A stretch of 64,000 nt of DNA from Streptomyces sp. CA-210063 (GCF_024612015.1 NZ_CP102512.1:10478001-10542000), one strand, 5' to 3'; positions 1 through 9,407 are shown, counted from the first letter of the stretch. Notes: generated from the sequence alone by a model not told the origin. A program made the numbers and translations.

Positions 1-3000
1 AGGCGTCGAGCAGTACGGGATGCATGTGGTGGCGGCCGGCGTCGTCGCCGATCGGCGCGGGCGGCCGAATGCGGGCGAGTGCCTCGCCGGGACCGATCCA
101 CACCTCCTCGATGGCTTGGAACGCCGGCCCGTAGTGGTACCCGAGGGCGGCGAGTGCCGCGTAACACGCCGCTCCGTCCAGGTGACGGACGCTGTCGGTA
201 CGGAGGGAGTCGACGTCGAGCCGGGAGGTGCCTCCGCGGTTTCCGCGTTGGGCGGCATGCACGGCACCGCGGGCGTGCACGGCCCGTTCCCCGGTGTCGC
301 CCCGGGGGACGGTGGCGATGGTGAACGAGGCGTCCTCGGCGCTGAAGGACGTCTGTACGGTCGTTGTCCCGTCGTCGGCGCCGGGCCCGGTGGGCAGGAA
401 CAGTGCCTTGCGCAACTCGATGTCCGCGAGGGTGGCGTCACCGCCGGTCAGGGACCGAACGGCCTGTGTGGCCATTTCCACATAGCCGGCTGCCGGGAAG
501 ACAGCGCTGCCCTGAATGCGGTGGTCGCCCAAGTAGGGCAGGGATTCGACGTCGAGCTTGGCTTCCCAGGTCGGTTCGACGGTGTCCAGACGGCGGCCCA
601 GCAACGGGTGGTCCAGCCGGCCGAGGCGGACCCGCTCGACCGGTGCGGGCTCCGTCCAGTACCGGTCCCGTTTCCAGGGATAGCGGGGGAGGGGCACAGG
701 CCGGCCGGTGGGATGGAGAACGCTCCAGTCGATGGCGGTACCGAGATTGTGCAGGGCCGCCAGGGAGAGGGTGAAACGCTCGCGCTCGTCCTCCTGGCGT
801 CGGATCGAGGGCAGGGCCCGCCCCTCCCGCGCCCGGGCGGCGAGGCATTCGCTGATCGAGTGAGCGAGGACCGGATGCGGTCCGATTTCCAGGAAGACGC
901 TGTGGCCGTCCTCGGCGAGACGGCCGACCGCGTCGTCGAACCGGACGCTGTCGCGGACGTTGCGCCACCAGTACGCGGCGTCCAGCTTCGAGCCTTCGGC
1001 ATACCGGCCCGCCTCGTCGCCTGCCGTCGGGCACAGTGGGACCAGGGTCGGCCGGGGCTTGAGCCCGGCGAGCGACGAGAGCAGTTCCTCCTTGATGACG
1101 TCCATGCGGGCGCTGTGGTACGGCACCCGTACGGTGAGGAACTTGGCGAAGACGCCCTCGTCCCGGAGTTCGTCGGCGATCTCTCCGAGGGCCTGCTCGT
1201 CTCCGGCGAGGGTGAGCGCGGCGGGACTGTTCACGGCGGCCACCGACACACGGTCGGCGTACGGCCGTACCCGCCGCAGGGCCTCTGTCTCCGTCAGGCT
1301 CACCGCCAGCATGGTGCCGGTACCCACCAGCTTCTGCTGGAGACGGCTGCGGTGGACCGCGATCGCGGCTGCCTCCCGCAGGGTGTAGACGCCGGCCTCG
1401 TAGAAGGCCGCGATCTCCCCGGTGCTGTGCCCGACGATGGCGTCCGGCTGTACGCCGTGGCTGCGCCACAGTGCCGCGAGGCCCACCTGCACGGCGAAGT
1501 TGGCGGGCTGGGCCAGCCAGGTCTCGCTCATCCGGGAGGCGGCCTCGCCGGTGGAAAGCTCCTCCACCAGCGACCAGTCGGTGAACTCGCGGATCGCGAG
1601 GTCGCACTCCTCGACCGCCTCGCGGTAGACCGGCTCGGACTCGAACAGCTGCCGTCCCATGCCCCACCACTGCGGGCCCATACCGGTGAAGACCCAGACC
1701 AGTCGCCGGTCCGTCTCCTGCCGTTGATGGTCCAGGAGGACATGGGGGTGGGTTTCGCCCCGCAGATGGGCGTCGAGGGCTTCCTTGAGGGAGTCGGGCG
1801 AGTCGTAGACGACCGACAGCCGCGACGCGAGGTGCTGACGGCGGCGGGCCAGGGTGTAGGCCAGGTCGGGCAGGGCCGGAGCCGGACCGTGTGCCCCCGC
1901 GAGCTCGTCCCGGATGTTCCCGGCGACCTCGGTGAGGAGACCGGGGTCACGTGCGGTGAGCGGCAGGATCGTAGGGCCGGAGCGCGCAGGGCGTTGCCTC
2001 GGCAGGACAGGTGACTCCCGTGCCGGTGCGGCTTCGAGCAGCACATGCGCGTTCGTGCCGCCGAAGCCGAAGGAGTTGACGCCTGCGCGCGCCGGGCCGT
2101 CGTGATCGGGCCAGGCGGTGGCGCGGGCAGGGATCTCGTACGGCAGCGACGCCAGGTCGATCGCCGGGTTGAGCTCGTCGAGGTTGATGTGCGGCGGGAC
2201 GGTGCGGTGTTCCAGGCACAGCGCGGTCTTGATCAGCCCGGCGATGCCGGCGGCGGATTCGCAGTGGCCGATGTTGGTCTTGACCGACCCCACGTAGCAC
2301 TGGGCGCCGGGTGTGCGACCGATGGACAGCGCGCGGCCGAGCGCACCCGCTTCGATGGGGTCGCCCACCGGGGTGGAGGTGCCGTGGGCCTCGACGTACT
2401 GGAGACTGCCAGGGGTGATGCCGGCTTCGGCGCAGACCCGCTTGATGAGGGCGACCTGCGCCTCGGCGCTGGGGACGGTGATGCCGTCGGTACGACCGTC
2501 CTGGTTGACGCCGCTGCCGATGATCACGGCGTGCACGGGGTCGCCGTCGCGCAGGGCGTCGTCCAGGCGCTTGAGAACGACCACGCCGACGCCCTCCGCG
2601 CGGACGTAGCCGTTGGCCGAGGCATCGAAGGTGCGAGACCGGCCGTCGGGCGAGAGGAAGCCGCCCTTGGTCTCGGCGATGGTGTACTGGGGGGCACTGT
2701 GCAGCAGCACCCCGCCGGCCAGCGCCAGCCTGCTCTCACCGCGGCTCAGGCTCTGGCACGCCAGGTGCACGGCCACCAGGGAGGAACTGCACGCGGTGTC
2801 GAGGGAGACGCTGGGGCCGCGGAAGTCGAAGCAGTACGAGATGCGGTTCGACACCATCGTCATCATCGTGCCGGTGGCGGTGTGGGTGGTGAGCGTCTCG
2901 AAACCGAGATCGGCGAACTGGAGGATCTTGTAGTCGAGGGTGAACGCGCCGACGAAGACCCCGACGTCCTGGCCCGCCAGCTCCACGGGTCTCTGCCCGC

Positions 3001-3355
3001 CGTCCTCCAGCGCCTCCCAGGCCACCTCCAGGAGTTTGCGCTGCTGCGGGTCCATGTGCGCGGCTTCACGCGGGCTGATGCCGAAGAAGGCCGGGTCGAA
3101 TTCGTCGAAACCGTCGATGTATCCGCCGCGCCCGCCGACCAGCCGGCCGGGCTTGGCCTTGTCCCGGCTGGCGAGTGTGGTGACGTCCCACCGGTCGGAC
3201 GGTGTCGGGACGATGCAGTCCTTGCCGTGTAAGAGATTTCGCCAGAAGGCCCGGTAGTCGGACGCTCCGCCGGGCAGCCGACACCCTATTCCGATGATGG
3301 CGATTTTCTCGCACGGGGAGGAGCTTTGTGACGCGGCATTGTGTGATTTCGGCAT
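1..3355 (-). CDS. Modular type I polyketide synthase, N-terminal part (KS-AT-DH...), runs off the left edge
   Basis: This multi-domain enzyme would build a polyketide chain from acyl-CoA units. Reading leftwards from ATG at 3355 (AAGGA seven bases upstream), it opens with MPKSHNAASQSSSPCEKIAI and about 1,118 residues are present. The ketosynthase has the DTACSSS active-site cysteine (about 2782-2799) and the EAHGTSTPVGDP and NIGHCESAAGIAG histidine motifs. The acyltransferase has GHSTGE (about 1415-1432). Next comes a dehydratase start with an HxxxGxxxxP motif (HRIQGSAVFP, about 494-530). At the acyltransferase specificity site the protein reads PYHS, where textbook modules read HAFH (malonyl) or YASH (methylmalonyl), so the extender unit cannot be assigned. 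No loading domain precedes the KS. It is the outermost gene on this side; only remnants lie between it and 4.9 kb, so this is probably a cluster border. The remaining domains lie outside the window. Confidence 0.93.
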   Translation of the reverse strand, partial: MPKSHNAASQSSSPCEKIAIIGIGCRLPGGASDYRAFWRNLLHGKDCIVPTPSDRWDVTTLASRDKAKPGRLVGGRGGYIDGFDEFDPAFFGISPREAAHMDPQQRKLLEVAWEALEDGGQRPVELAGQDVGVFVGAFTLDYKILQFADLGFETLTTHTATGTMMTMVSNRISYCFDFRGPSVSLDTACSSSLVAVHLACQSLSRGESRLALAGGVLLHSAPQYTIAETKGGFLSPDGRSRTFDASANGYVRAEGVGVVVLKRLDDALRDGDPVHAVIIGSGVNQDGRTDGITVPSAEAQVALIKRVCAEAGITPGSLQYVEAHGTSTPVGDPIEAGALGRALSIGRTPGAQCYVGSVKTNIGHCESAAGIAGLIKTALCLEHRTVPPHINLDELNPAIDLASLPYEIPARATAWPDHDGPARAGVNSFGFGGTNAHVLLEAAPARESPVLPRQRPARSGPTILPLTARDPGLLTEVAGNIRDELAGAHGPAPALPDLAYTLARRRQHLASRLSVVYDSPDSLKEALDAHLRGETHPHVLLDHQRQETDRRLVWVFTGMGPQWWGMGRQLFESEPVYREAVEECDLAIREFTDWSLVEELSTGEAASRMSETWLAQPANFAVQVGLAALWRSHGVQPDAIVGHSTGEIAAFYEAGVYTLREAAAIAVHRSRLQQKLVGTGTMLAVSLTETEALRRVRPYADRVSVAAVNSPAALTLAGDEQALGEIADELRDEGVFAKFLTVRVPYHSARMDVIKEELLSSLAGLKPRPTLVPLCPTAGDEAGRYAEGSKLDAAYWWRNVRDSVRFDDAVGRLAEDGHSVFLEIGPHPVLAHSISECLAARAREGRALPSIRRQEDERERFTLSLAALHNLGTAIDWSVLHPTGRPVPLPRYPWKRDRYWTEPAPVERVRLGRLDHPLLGRRLDTVEPTWEAKLDVESLPYLGDHRIQGSAVFPAAGYVEMATQAVRSLTGGDATLADIELRKALFLPTGPGADDGTTTVQTSFSAEDASFTIATVPRGDTGERAVHARGAVHAAQRGNRGGTSRLDVDSLRTDSVRHLDGAACYAALAALGYHYGPAFQAIEEVWIGPGEALARIRPPAPIGDDAGRHHMHPVLLDA

Positions 3356-3762
3356 GGGTGATTCCTTGGAGGATGTCGAGTACCAGGATGTCGAGTACCA
3401 GGAAGTCGTCGTCAATTGAGAAAACGGGCGGACGCCGCGCAACAACGTCAGATCTGGGCGTGGCCGGGGCACTCTTTGTGAACGGCGCTGACCTGGTCCG
3501 ATACGACGAGTGTGTGCTGGTGGCGCAGGCGCGCACTGGCATGAGTTCGTCCGATTCGGATTTCCGTGCGAGAACAGTACTGTCGCGGTCGCAATGGCGA
3601 AAAGGAAGGCCGGGCGGGGAGGGCCGCATGCGACTCGATGGACATCGTAATCGGGTGGGGTGGCCTCCATTCTGTTGACGTAGTTTCTGGTCGAAGAATT
3701 CCCTCTGTGGTGACGGGTAATCACTCGCGAAGTAAGTAGGAAAGTGAAATGATCGAAGGAAC
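3356..3762. other. Intergenic, PKS upstream region
   Basis: No gene is recognised here. It contains the PKS ribosome site (near 3363) and, at about 3374-3404, a 15-bp unit (GATGTCGAGTACCAG) present twice in tandem. The PKS promoter should lie here. Confidence 0.5.
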
Positions 3763-3978
3763 CTAAAAGTGTCGGCGCGTCCGGGAGCGCTGCCGCCCGG
3801 CCGTCTTGGCCCACGGTCCCTCGTCGAAGGCGCGGCGGGCGGCGGCGAGGGCCCGGTTCACGTCCTCGGCGGTGCCCCGGGCCACATCGGTGATCTTCTC
3901 GCCGGTGGCCGGGTCGTGGGTGGCGAAGACGGCGCTCGTGGCCGCCTCCCCCCACTCCCCGTCGATGAGCAGCTTCAT
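3763..3978 (-). pseudogene. Aldehyde dehydrogenase N-terminal remnant (phenylacetaldehyde dehydrogenase-like)
   Basis: The 71 codons begin MKLLIDGEWGEAATSAVFAT and continue through the segment DPATGEKITDVARGTAEDVN, which is the normal amino terminus of NAD-dependent aldehyde dehydrogenases (usual length about 480-500 residues). After GPWAKTAGRQRSR the frame ends within four codons, so the Rossmann fold and the catalytic Cys and Glu are gone. It lies directly downstream, on the same strand, of an amine-oxidase remnant. An amine oxidase plus an aldehyde dehydrogenase is the usual pair that converts phenethylamine or tyramine to arylacetate. The pairing and the substrate are inferred; the truncation is seen. 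Confidence 0.8.
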
Positions 3979-4009
3979 GGGGCAAGGGGGCCGTAGAACA
4001 GGTCAGGTG

Positions 4010-4204
4010 TGGCCAGGTCAGGTCAGGTCACAGGACTGGTCGACGAAGTCGCCGGCCGGGTAGCGCTCGTCCGGGTCGTACGCCGTCACCCACAGGTGCT
4101 TGGTGGCGAAGGCGGCGCGGTCACGGATGGCGGAGGCGGCGTCGGCGAGCAGGACCGGCCGGCCCTCGGGGTGCAGGGCGTAACCCACGGGACGCCCAAG
4201 GCGG
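4010..4204 (-). pseudogene. Copper amine oxidase C-terminal-region remnant
   Basis: On the minus strand the segment reads [16 protein letters not shown], then [20 protein letters not shown] and PAGDFVDQ. This is the late-domain signature of copper/topaquinone amine oxidases (usual length about 650 residues). The frame is closed upstream by TGA after only a few more codons, so only about 65 residues survive and the topaquinone site is missing. It is followed by the aldehyde dehydrogenase remnant. The assignment is from remembered family sequence; a protein search would settle it. Confidence 0.7.
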
Positions 4205-4214
4205 TTGACCTTCT

Positions 4215-4715
<501 letters not shown>

Positions 4716-4734
4716 CGCGCCATCGCGCTTGCGC

Positions 4735-4860
4735 CCTGTCCCGGTGGCAGGCGGTCAACGCCGACGGCCGCACCCACTACCTGCCCGCCGGCGCCCGGGA
4801 GACATAGTGCTGCTGTTCACCGACGGCCTGGTCGAGATTGGATCACCCGGGACGCAGTGA
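4735..4860 (+). pseudogene. SpoIIE-type (PP2C) phosphatase fragment
   Basis: The segment PGDIVLLFTDGLVEIG (ending near 4845) is the conserved aspartate-containing motif of PP2C-like SpoIIE phosphatases (typically GDLLLLYTDGLVE). Just before it, in another frame, is NADGRTHYLPAG, resembling the preceding strand of the same domain. Only about 40 residues remain and they are split by a frameshift, so this is a remnant. Function is assigned from this one motif. Confidence 0.55.
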
Positions 4861-4910
4861 TCGAGGATTGCCGGACGTGGCGGGGGCTGCGGTCTCGACG
4901 TAGGTGTCGG

Positions 4911-5558
4911 TCACGGATGGTCGCTGCCCCATGGCATCGGCGTGGCGGGTGGGGAGGTGGTGGGCCCTCCGTCCGCGTCGCACCGTTCCGGATCCGACGG
5001 CGGTAGCAGTCTGTACGCGCCGATCCGGTCGGTTCTGAACTCCACGTCCGCGGTCCCGGTGGAGGCCGAGCGGCCGACGTCCTCGGGCAGCTCGGTCTCG
5101 GCCAGGCGCGCACCCGAGTACGCCGCCATGAGGACGCCGATGCAGGCGCCGCGTTTCCCGGCGGAAAGGCCGGGAGGGAAGCCGATGGCCCGCTCCTCGG
5201 TCCCGTCGGTGGCCAGCCGGTAGCTCAGCACGGACGTCATCTCCGTCCCCGCTGTCCTGGCGGTGAGCTCCCAGAACTCGACGTGCACGGTGACCGGTTC
5301 GCACAGTGGTCCGCCGTCGTCCCTGTCGCGCGGGCGGATCAGGACGGCGGGGTCCTTGTCCGCCGCGTTCACCTCGGCCGCGGCCTCGGGGAACGACACG
5401 GTGGGGCGTAGCCACTCGGCCCGGTCCTTCGCCGACCAGCCGCCGTTCTCGCGGCAGCCACCGGCGCCGTCGGCGGTTCCCGAGCAGCCGGCCGCCAGCA
5501 GGGCGAGAGCCGCCGCCAGTGACGTCAACGACCCGTGGGCGAGTCGGCTCCTGGACAT
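4911..5558 (-). CDS. Secreted lipoprotein, unknown function
   Basis: The 215-residue protein begins MSRSRLAHGSLTSLAAALAL and has the lipobox LLAAGCSG, so it should be exported and lipid-anchored at Cys of the lipobox. This start is preferred over an upstream in-frame ATG (5648) because GAGGGAG lies just upstream and because the signal peptide then begins correctly. The mature part has several cysteines (SGTADGAGGCRENG, GGPLCEPV, KRGACIG, PERCDADGG) that may form disulfides, and a Pro/Thr-rich tail. No enzyme motif is seen. It is divergent from the aminotransferase gene and separates it from the pseudogene strip. Confidence 0.8.
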   Translation of the reverse strand: MSRSRLAHGSLTSLAAALALLAAGCSGTADGAGGCRENGGWSAKDRAEWLRPTVSFPEAAAEVNAADKDPAVLIRPRDRDDGGPLCEPVTVHVEFWELTARTAGTEMTSVLSYRLATDGTEERAIGFPPGLSAGKRGACIGVLMAAYSGARLAETELPEDVGRSASTGTADVEFRTDRIGAYRLLPPSDPERCDADGGPTTSPPATPMPWGSDHP

Positions 5559-5844
5559 GGTCTCCCTCGATCGGAGCGGGCGGGGCGCGGGCACCTCGCG
5601 GAGTGGGCGGGGAGCAGTCTTCGCGGCCCGTTCCCACGGCCGGGGCACTGGAAAGGGCCATGTGGCCGATCTGTGATCCGTGGGCGTTGCCCGGTGTCCG
5701 GTGGTGTCCGTGCAGTCCGTCTCGTGGCGGGGGCCCGAAGCGAGGGGGCAAGAGACGGCTTGCCGTGTGGAAGGCCGGATTGCGGCGATCCGTCGCCGAA
5801 TTTCCCAAACGGTTGAGCCCTTGTCGTCGATTCTTCACGCTTTG

Positions 5845-5862
5845 CCTGTCAAGTGCCCGGAG
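5845..5862 (+). promoter_or_regulatory. Leader motif shared with the bkd operon
   Basis: CCTGTCAAGTGCCCGGAG lies 40 bases before the aminotransferase start. A near-identical copy (16 of 18 bases) occurs at 9443-9460, just before the dehydrogenase E1-alpha gene. It may be a promoter element or a regulator site. Confidence 0.45.
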
Positions 5863-5902
5863 GAACGGCCCCGGGCCCCACCGCTTCAGAAGCGAGTCGA
5901 GC

Positions 5903-6949
5903 ATGGTGCGTGTCCGTTCGTCCTTGGCGCAGTTGCCCGCCTACGTCCCGGGCCGCAAGCTGCCCGGTGCGGTCGTGCTGGCCAGCAACGAATCCCCTTA
6001 CGGGCTGCTGCCCGGGGTTGCCGAAACGCTCACGGAGCTGGCCGGTGGCGTGTCGCGGTACCCCGACATGAGCGCCACCTCGCTCGTCCAGGTCATAGCC
6101 CGGCACCACGGTGTCGAGCCCGAGCGGATCGCGGTGGGCGCGGGCTCCTCCGAGGTCTGCGGACAACTGCTGCACTCGGTGGTCGGCCCCGGCGACGAGG
6201 TCGTCTTCGGCTGGCGGTCCTTCGAGGCGTACCCGATCCTCACGGCGGTGGCCGGCGGTACGGCGGTGAAGGTCCCGCTGCGTGACCACACGCTGGACCT
6301 CGACGCCATGGCCGCGGCGATCACCGACCGGACCCGGCTGGTCTTCGTCTGCAACCCCAACAACCCCACCTCCACCGCGGTCGGCGAGCGGGCGTTGCGC
6401 GATTTCACGGACCGCGTTCCGGGGAATGTGCTGATCGTCGTCGACGAGGCATACCGGGAGTACGCCGATCCGGTGCTGGTCCCCGACGCCCTCGGCCTGC
6501 TCGGCGACCGGCCGAACGTGGTGGTGCTGCGGACCTTCTCCAAGGCGTACGGCCTGGCGGGACTGCGCGTCGGCTACTGCGTGGCGCCGCGGGAGATCGC
6601 CGCCCATGTGCGCAAGACCCAGGTGCCGTTCAGCGTCAGCGCCCTTGCCCAGGAGGCGGCCGTCGTCGCCCTCGGGGAACGCGCGGAAGTCGCCCGACGT
6701 GCGGCGCTCACGGTCACCGAACGGGAGCGCGTCACCCTGCGGTTGCGCGCGCTCGGCTTCGAAGTCCCGGACTCCCAGGCCAACTTCGTGTGGCTGCCGC
6801 TGGCGGACGACAGCGCGGACCTCGCCGTGCACTGCCTCGACGGGAAAGTCGTGGTCCGCCCGTTCCTCGGCGAAGGCGTGCGGGTGACGATCGGACTGCC
6901 GGAGGAGAACGACGCCCTGCTCGCGCTCGCGGCGAGCTGGAGAGGCTGA
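5903..6949 (+). CDS. HisC-like aromatic/histidinol-phosphate aminotransferase
   Basis: This is a fold-type I PLP aminotransferase of 348 residues, the usual length for HisC/Pat proteins. It moves the amino group between an amino acid and 2-oxoglutarate. Visible motifs are LASNESPYG near the N-terminus, the VCNPNNPTS strand, VVDEAYREY with the PLP-contacting Asp and Tyr, and TFSKAYGLAGLRVGY with the Schiff-base lysine. HisC paralogues in actinobacteria often act as phenylalanine/aromatic aminotransferases (Pat). Its place five bases upstream of a PaaN homologue and ahead of a 2-oxoacid dehydrogenase suggests Phe to phenylpyruvate here; that role is inferred. ATG 5903 was chosen because homology starts there; the longer open frame upstream has no similarity. 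Confidence 0.9.
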   Translation: MVRVRSSLAQLPAYVPGRKLPGAVVLASNESPYGLLPGVAETLTELAGGVSRYPDMSATSLVQVIARHHGVEPERIAVGAGSSEVCGQLLHSVVGPGDEVVFGWRSFEAYPILTAVAGGTAVKVPLRDHTLDLDAMAAAITDRTRLVFVCNPNNPTSTAVGERALRDFTDRVPGNVLIVVDEAYREYADPVLVPDALGLLGDRPNVVVLRTFSKAYGLAGLRVGYCVAPREIAAHVRKTQVPFSVSALAQEAAVVALGERAEVARRAALTVTERERVTLRLRALGFEVPDSQANFVWLPLADDSADLAVHCLDGKVVVRPFLGEGVRVTIGLPEENDALLALAASWRG

Positions 6950-6954
6950 AGGCC

Positions 6955-8754
6955 ATGCGCCCCAGTCCCTATGAGCGGCATCGCGAGCTGCTCCAGGAAG
7001 TCGTACGGGCCCTCGCGGCCGGTGAATGCCGCCGGCCCTTCACCGAGGCGACCGGACAGGATGCCGCCGACGCGGGCATGCGATCGACCCGAACGGCGGG
7101 CAAGGTCTTCGGTTCCCTGCTGGGACGGCCCTTCGACCTCGACCAACCCGGAGAACTCGGCCGGGTGGCCACCGAGTCCTCCCCGTACGGCATAGGCACG
7201 CAAGGCATGGGCACGCAAGGCATGGGCATCGGCTACCCGCGCTGCGACCCCGCGGCGCTGGTGGCGGCGGCCGGGCGGGCGACGGCCGGATGGCGTGCCG
7301 CCGGGCTGTACCAACGCGCCGGGCTGGCCGTGGAGATACTGCGCCGGCTGAACACCCGCAGCCATGAGCTGGCCCTCGCCGTGCAGCACACCACCGGCCA
7401 GCCTCCGGAGGCGGCGTTCCGGGCCGCCGGGCCGCGCGCTCAGGACCGCGCGCTGGAGGCCGTGGCCCATGCCTTTGCCGAGTCGGCGCGCGTCCCTGCG
7501 GACCTGCGCTGGGAGAGCGCCTCACCGAGGGGGCTGTCGTCGGCGATGCGGGGCACGTGCACCCTGGTGCCGCGCGGGGTGTCGCTGCTCATCGGCTGCC
7601 CCGACTATCCGCTCTGGAACGGCTGTCCGGGCCTGTTCGCCAGCCTGGTGACCGGAAATCCCGTGATCGTGGCCCCGCATCCGCGCTCCGTGCTGCCGCT
7701 GGCGATCACCGTGCGTGTCGCGCGGCAGGTGCTGGCGGAGGCCGGTCACACCCCGGACATCGTGTCCCTGGCCGTGGCGGAGCCGGGGGAGCGACTGCGA
7801 CTGCATCAGAGGCTGGCCACCGACCCGGCGGTGCGCATCGTCGACTTCACCGGCTCGGCGCGGTTCGCCGACTGGCTGGAGCAACACGCGCGCCAGGCCA
7901 CCGTGTTCGCCGAGCGCACCGGTCTGAACACCGTGGTCGTCGACTCCACCGAGGACTACCGGGGTCTGATGCGCGGCCTCGCCCACTCCCTGTGCCTGTG
8001 CAGCGGCACGGTCCGCACGACGCCGCAGAACATCCTGGTGCCGACGACGGGCATCGCGACCGACGAGGGACGCAAGAGCCTCAGGGACTTCGGCGCCGAC
8101 CTCGGCGAGGCCGTGGACCGGTTGCTCGGGCATCCGGCACGGGTGGCGCGGCTGCTGGGCGCGATCGCCAGTGAGGAGGCGCGGGCGGGACTGGCGCAGG
8201 CCGCGCGGTACGGCGCGGTGCTGCACCCGTCCCGGCCCCTGAGCCATCCGGACCGTCCCGGCGCCGATCTGCGCAGCCCGCTGCTCGTGCGGCTGGGGGC
8301 ACGGGACGGGCGGATCTACGCCCGGGAGTGGCCGGGGCCGGTCTCGTTCCTGGTGGGCACCGACTCGACCTCGCACAGTCTGGCGCTGTTCCGTGGCACC
8401 GTGGGCCGCCGCGGCGCGCTGTATGCCGCGGTGCACTCGACCGACCCGCTGGTGCTGGCGGTCGCTGAGACGGCTGCCCTGGACGCCGGGGTGCATCTCG
8501 TGCAGAACCTCGCGGGCGACTTCCCCGCCGACCCCTCTTCGGCCGGCGCGGACCTGCCCGCCACGGGCGCCCACTTCGTCACGGGGCGGTTCCGTGTGGT
8601 GCGGTCCCGGCGGCATGCGGTCACGGCTGCCCCGGCTCCGGCTGCGGGGCAGGCCCCGGTCCCGGTTGCGATCCCTGCCCTGGCCCCGATGGCGGAGCCG
8701 GCTCGCGTTACGGTGCCGGACGCCGGCTCCTCCATCGAACTGCTCGACGTCTGA
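6955..8754 (+). CDS. PaaN-like aldehyde dehydrogenase homologue lacking the catalytic cysteine
   Basis: This 599-residue protein is a paralogue of the PaaN at 13301. Both share AVQHTTGQP, the segment around QDRALEAVAHAF, SLVTGNPV, PLAITVR, VRIVDFTGS and TTPQNILVP. In PaaN the nucleophile stands in LYSGQMCTTPQN (Cys347); here the same place reads LCSGTVRTTPQN with Arg354, so thioester catalysis should be impossible. The expected general-base region is kept (FAERTGLNTVVVDST). Near 7195-7225 two 15-bp direct repeats encode GTQGM-GTQGM. The C-terminal segment that reads FVNQSAAFSDFHG in PaaN is replaced by unrelated sequence, and the protein ends in an Ala/Pro-rich tail. It starts five bases after the aminotransferase stop. 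It may be a regulatory or scaffolding partner, or a decaying copy; the frame is fully open. Confidence 0.85.
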   Translation: MRPSPYERHRELLQEVVRALAAGECRRPFTEATGQDAADAGMRSTRTAGKVFGSLLGRPFDLDQPGELGRVATESSPYGIGTQGMGTQGMGIGYPRCDPAALVAAAGRATAGWRAAGLYQRAGLAVEILRRLNTRSHELALAVQHTTGQPPEAAFRAAGPRAQDRALEAVAHAFAESARVPADLRWESASPRGLSSAMRGTCTLVPRGVSLLIGCPDYPLWNGCPGLFASLVTGNPVIVAPHPRSVLPLAITVRVARQVLAEAGHTPDIVSLAVAEPGERLRLHQRLATDPAVRIVDFTGSARFADWLEQHARQATVFAERTGLNTVVVDSTEDYRGLMRGLAHSLCLCSGTVRTTPQNILVPTTGIATDEGRKSLRDFGADLGEAVDRLLGHPARVARLLGAIASEEARAGLAQAARYGAVLHPSRPLSHPDRPGADLRSPLLVRLGARDGRIYAREWPGPVSFLVGTDSTSHSLALFRGTVGRRGALYAAVHSTDPLVLAVAETAALDAGVHLVQNLAGDFPADPSSAGADLPATGAHFVTGRFRVVRSRRHAVTAAPAPAAGQAPVPVAIPALAPMAEPARVTVPDAGSSIELLDV

Positions 8755-8855
8755 GCGGGCCCGGCGGCCGTGCCCGAGCCGCGTGGCTGTGCCCGAGCCG
8801 CGTCGCCGAGCCGGAGGCCGGGGCCGAACTGCTTCCCCGGGCTCCGGCCGGCCGG

Positions 8856-9356
8856 TCAGGCGGTCCAGTCGGCGCCGCGTCCCCGCACCTCGTCGAAGAC
8901 CAGCCAGGTGCGGGTCGCGCGCACGCCTGGCACCGCCTGGATGCTCTCCAGCACGAGGCGGCGCAGCGCCAGGTTGTCCGGTGCGCGGACCAGCACCAGG
9001 ACGTCGAAGTCGCCGGTGACGAGGACGACATGCTCGACGTACGGCATGTCGCGCAGCTCGCGCGAGATGTCACGCCAGGCGTTCTGCTCGATGGTCAACG
9101 TCACGTACGCGCTCGTGCCCAGGCCCGCCCGCTGCGGGTTGAGCTGCGCGGTGAAGCCCGTGATGACCTCCTCCGCCACCAGCCTGCCGATGCGCGTGTA
9201 CGCGTTGGCGCGTGAGATGTGCACGTCCTCCGCGAGTGCCCGGACCGACACCCGGCCGTCCCTGAGCAGCCGGGCCAGGATCTGCCGGTCGATGTCGTCG
9301 AGCGGAACGGCAGTTCGTCCGGGTACCGACCCCGGCGGTGAGGTTTCCTCGGACAC
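8856..9356 (-). CDS. Lrp/AsnC-family transcriptional regulator
   Basis: This is a 166-residue DNA-binding regulator. An N-terminal winged helix (LDDIDRQILARLLRDGR, then SVRALAEDVHISRANAYTRI) is followed by the RAM effector domain (TSAYVTLTIEQ, VEHVVLVTGDFDVLVLVRA). Lrp family members sense amino acids or 2-oxoacids. The GTG start has GGGAGG five bases upstream. It is divergent from the branched-chain-type dehydrogenase operon, the usual place for a BkdR-type regulator, so control of that operon in response to an amino acid is likely. It also separates the aminotransferase/PaaN-like pair from the operon and may control both. Confidence 0.92.
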   Translation of the reverse strand: MSEETSPPGSVPGRTAVPLDDIDRQILARLLRDGRVSVRALAEDVHISRANAYTRIGRLVAEEVITGFTAQLNPQRAGLGTSAYVTLTIEQNAWRDISRELRDMPYVEHVVLVTGDFDVLVLVRAPDNLALRRLVLESIQAVPGVRATRTWLVFDEVRGRGADWTA

Positions 9357-9407
9357 ATTGCCCTCCCGGTGCGCTCAGATTGGCAGTTCATCGCTGGTTC
9401 AGCCGAA

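Noticed and set aside
20..2014. 664-codon forward open frame across the PKS
   Set aside because: It mirrors the minus-strand PKS coding sequence; its residues are low-complexity and match no family, whereas the minus frame has KS, AT and DH motifs.
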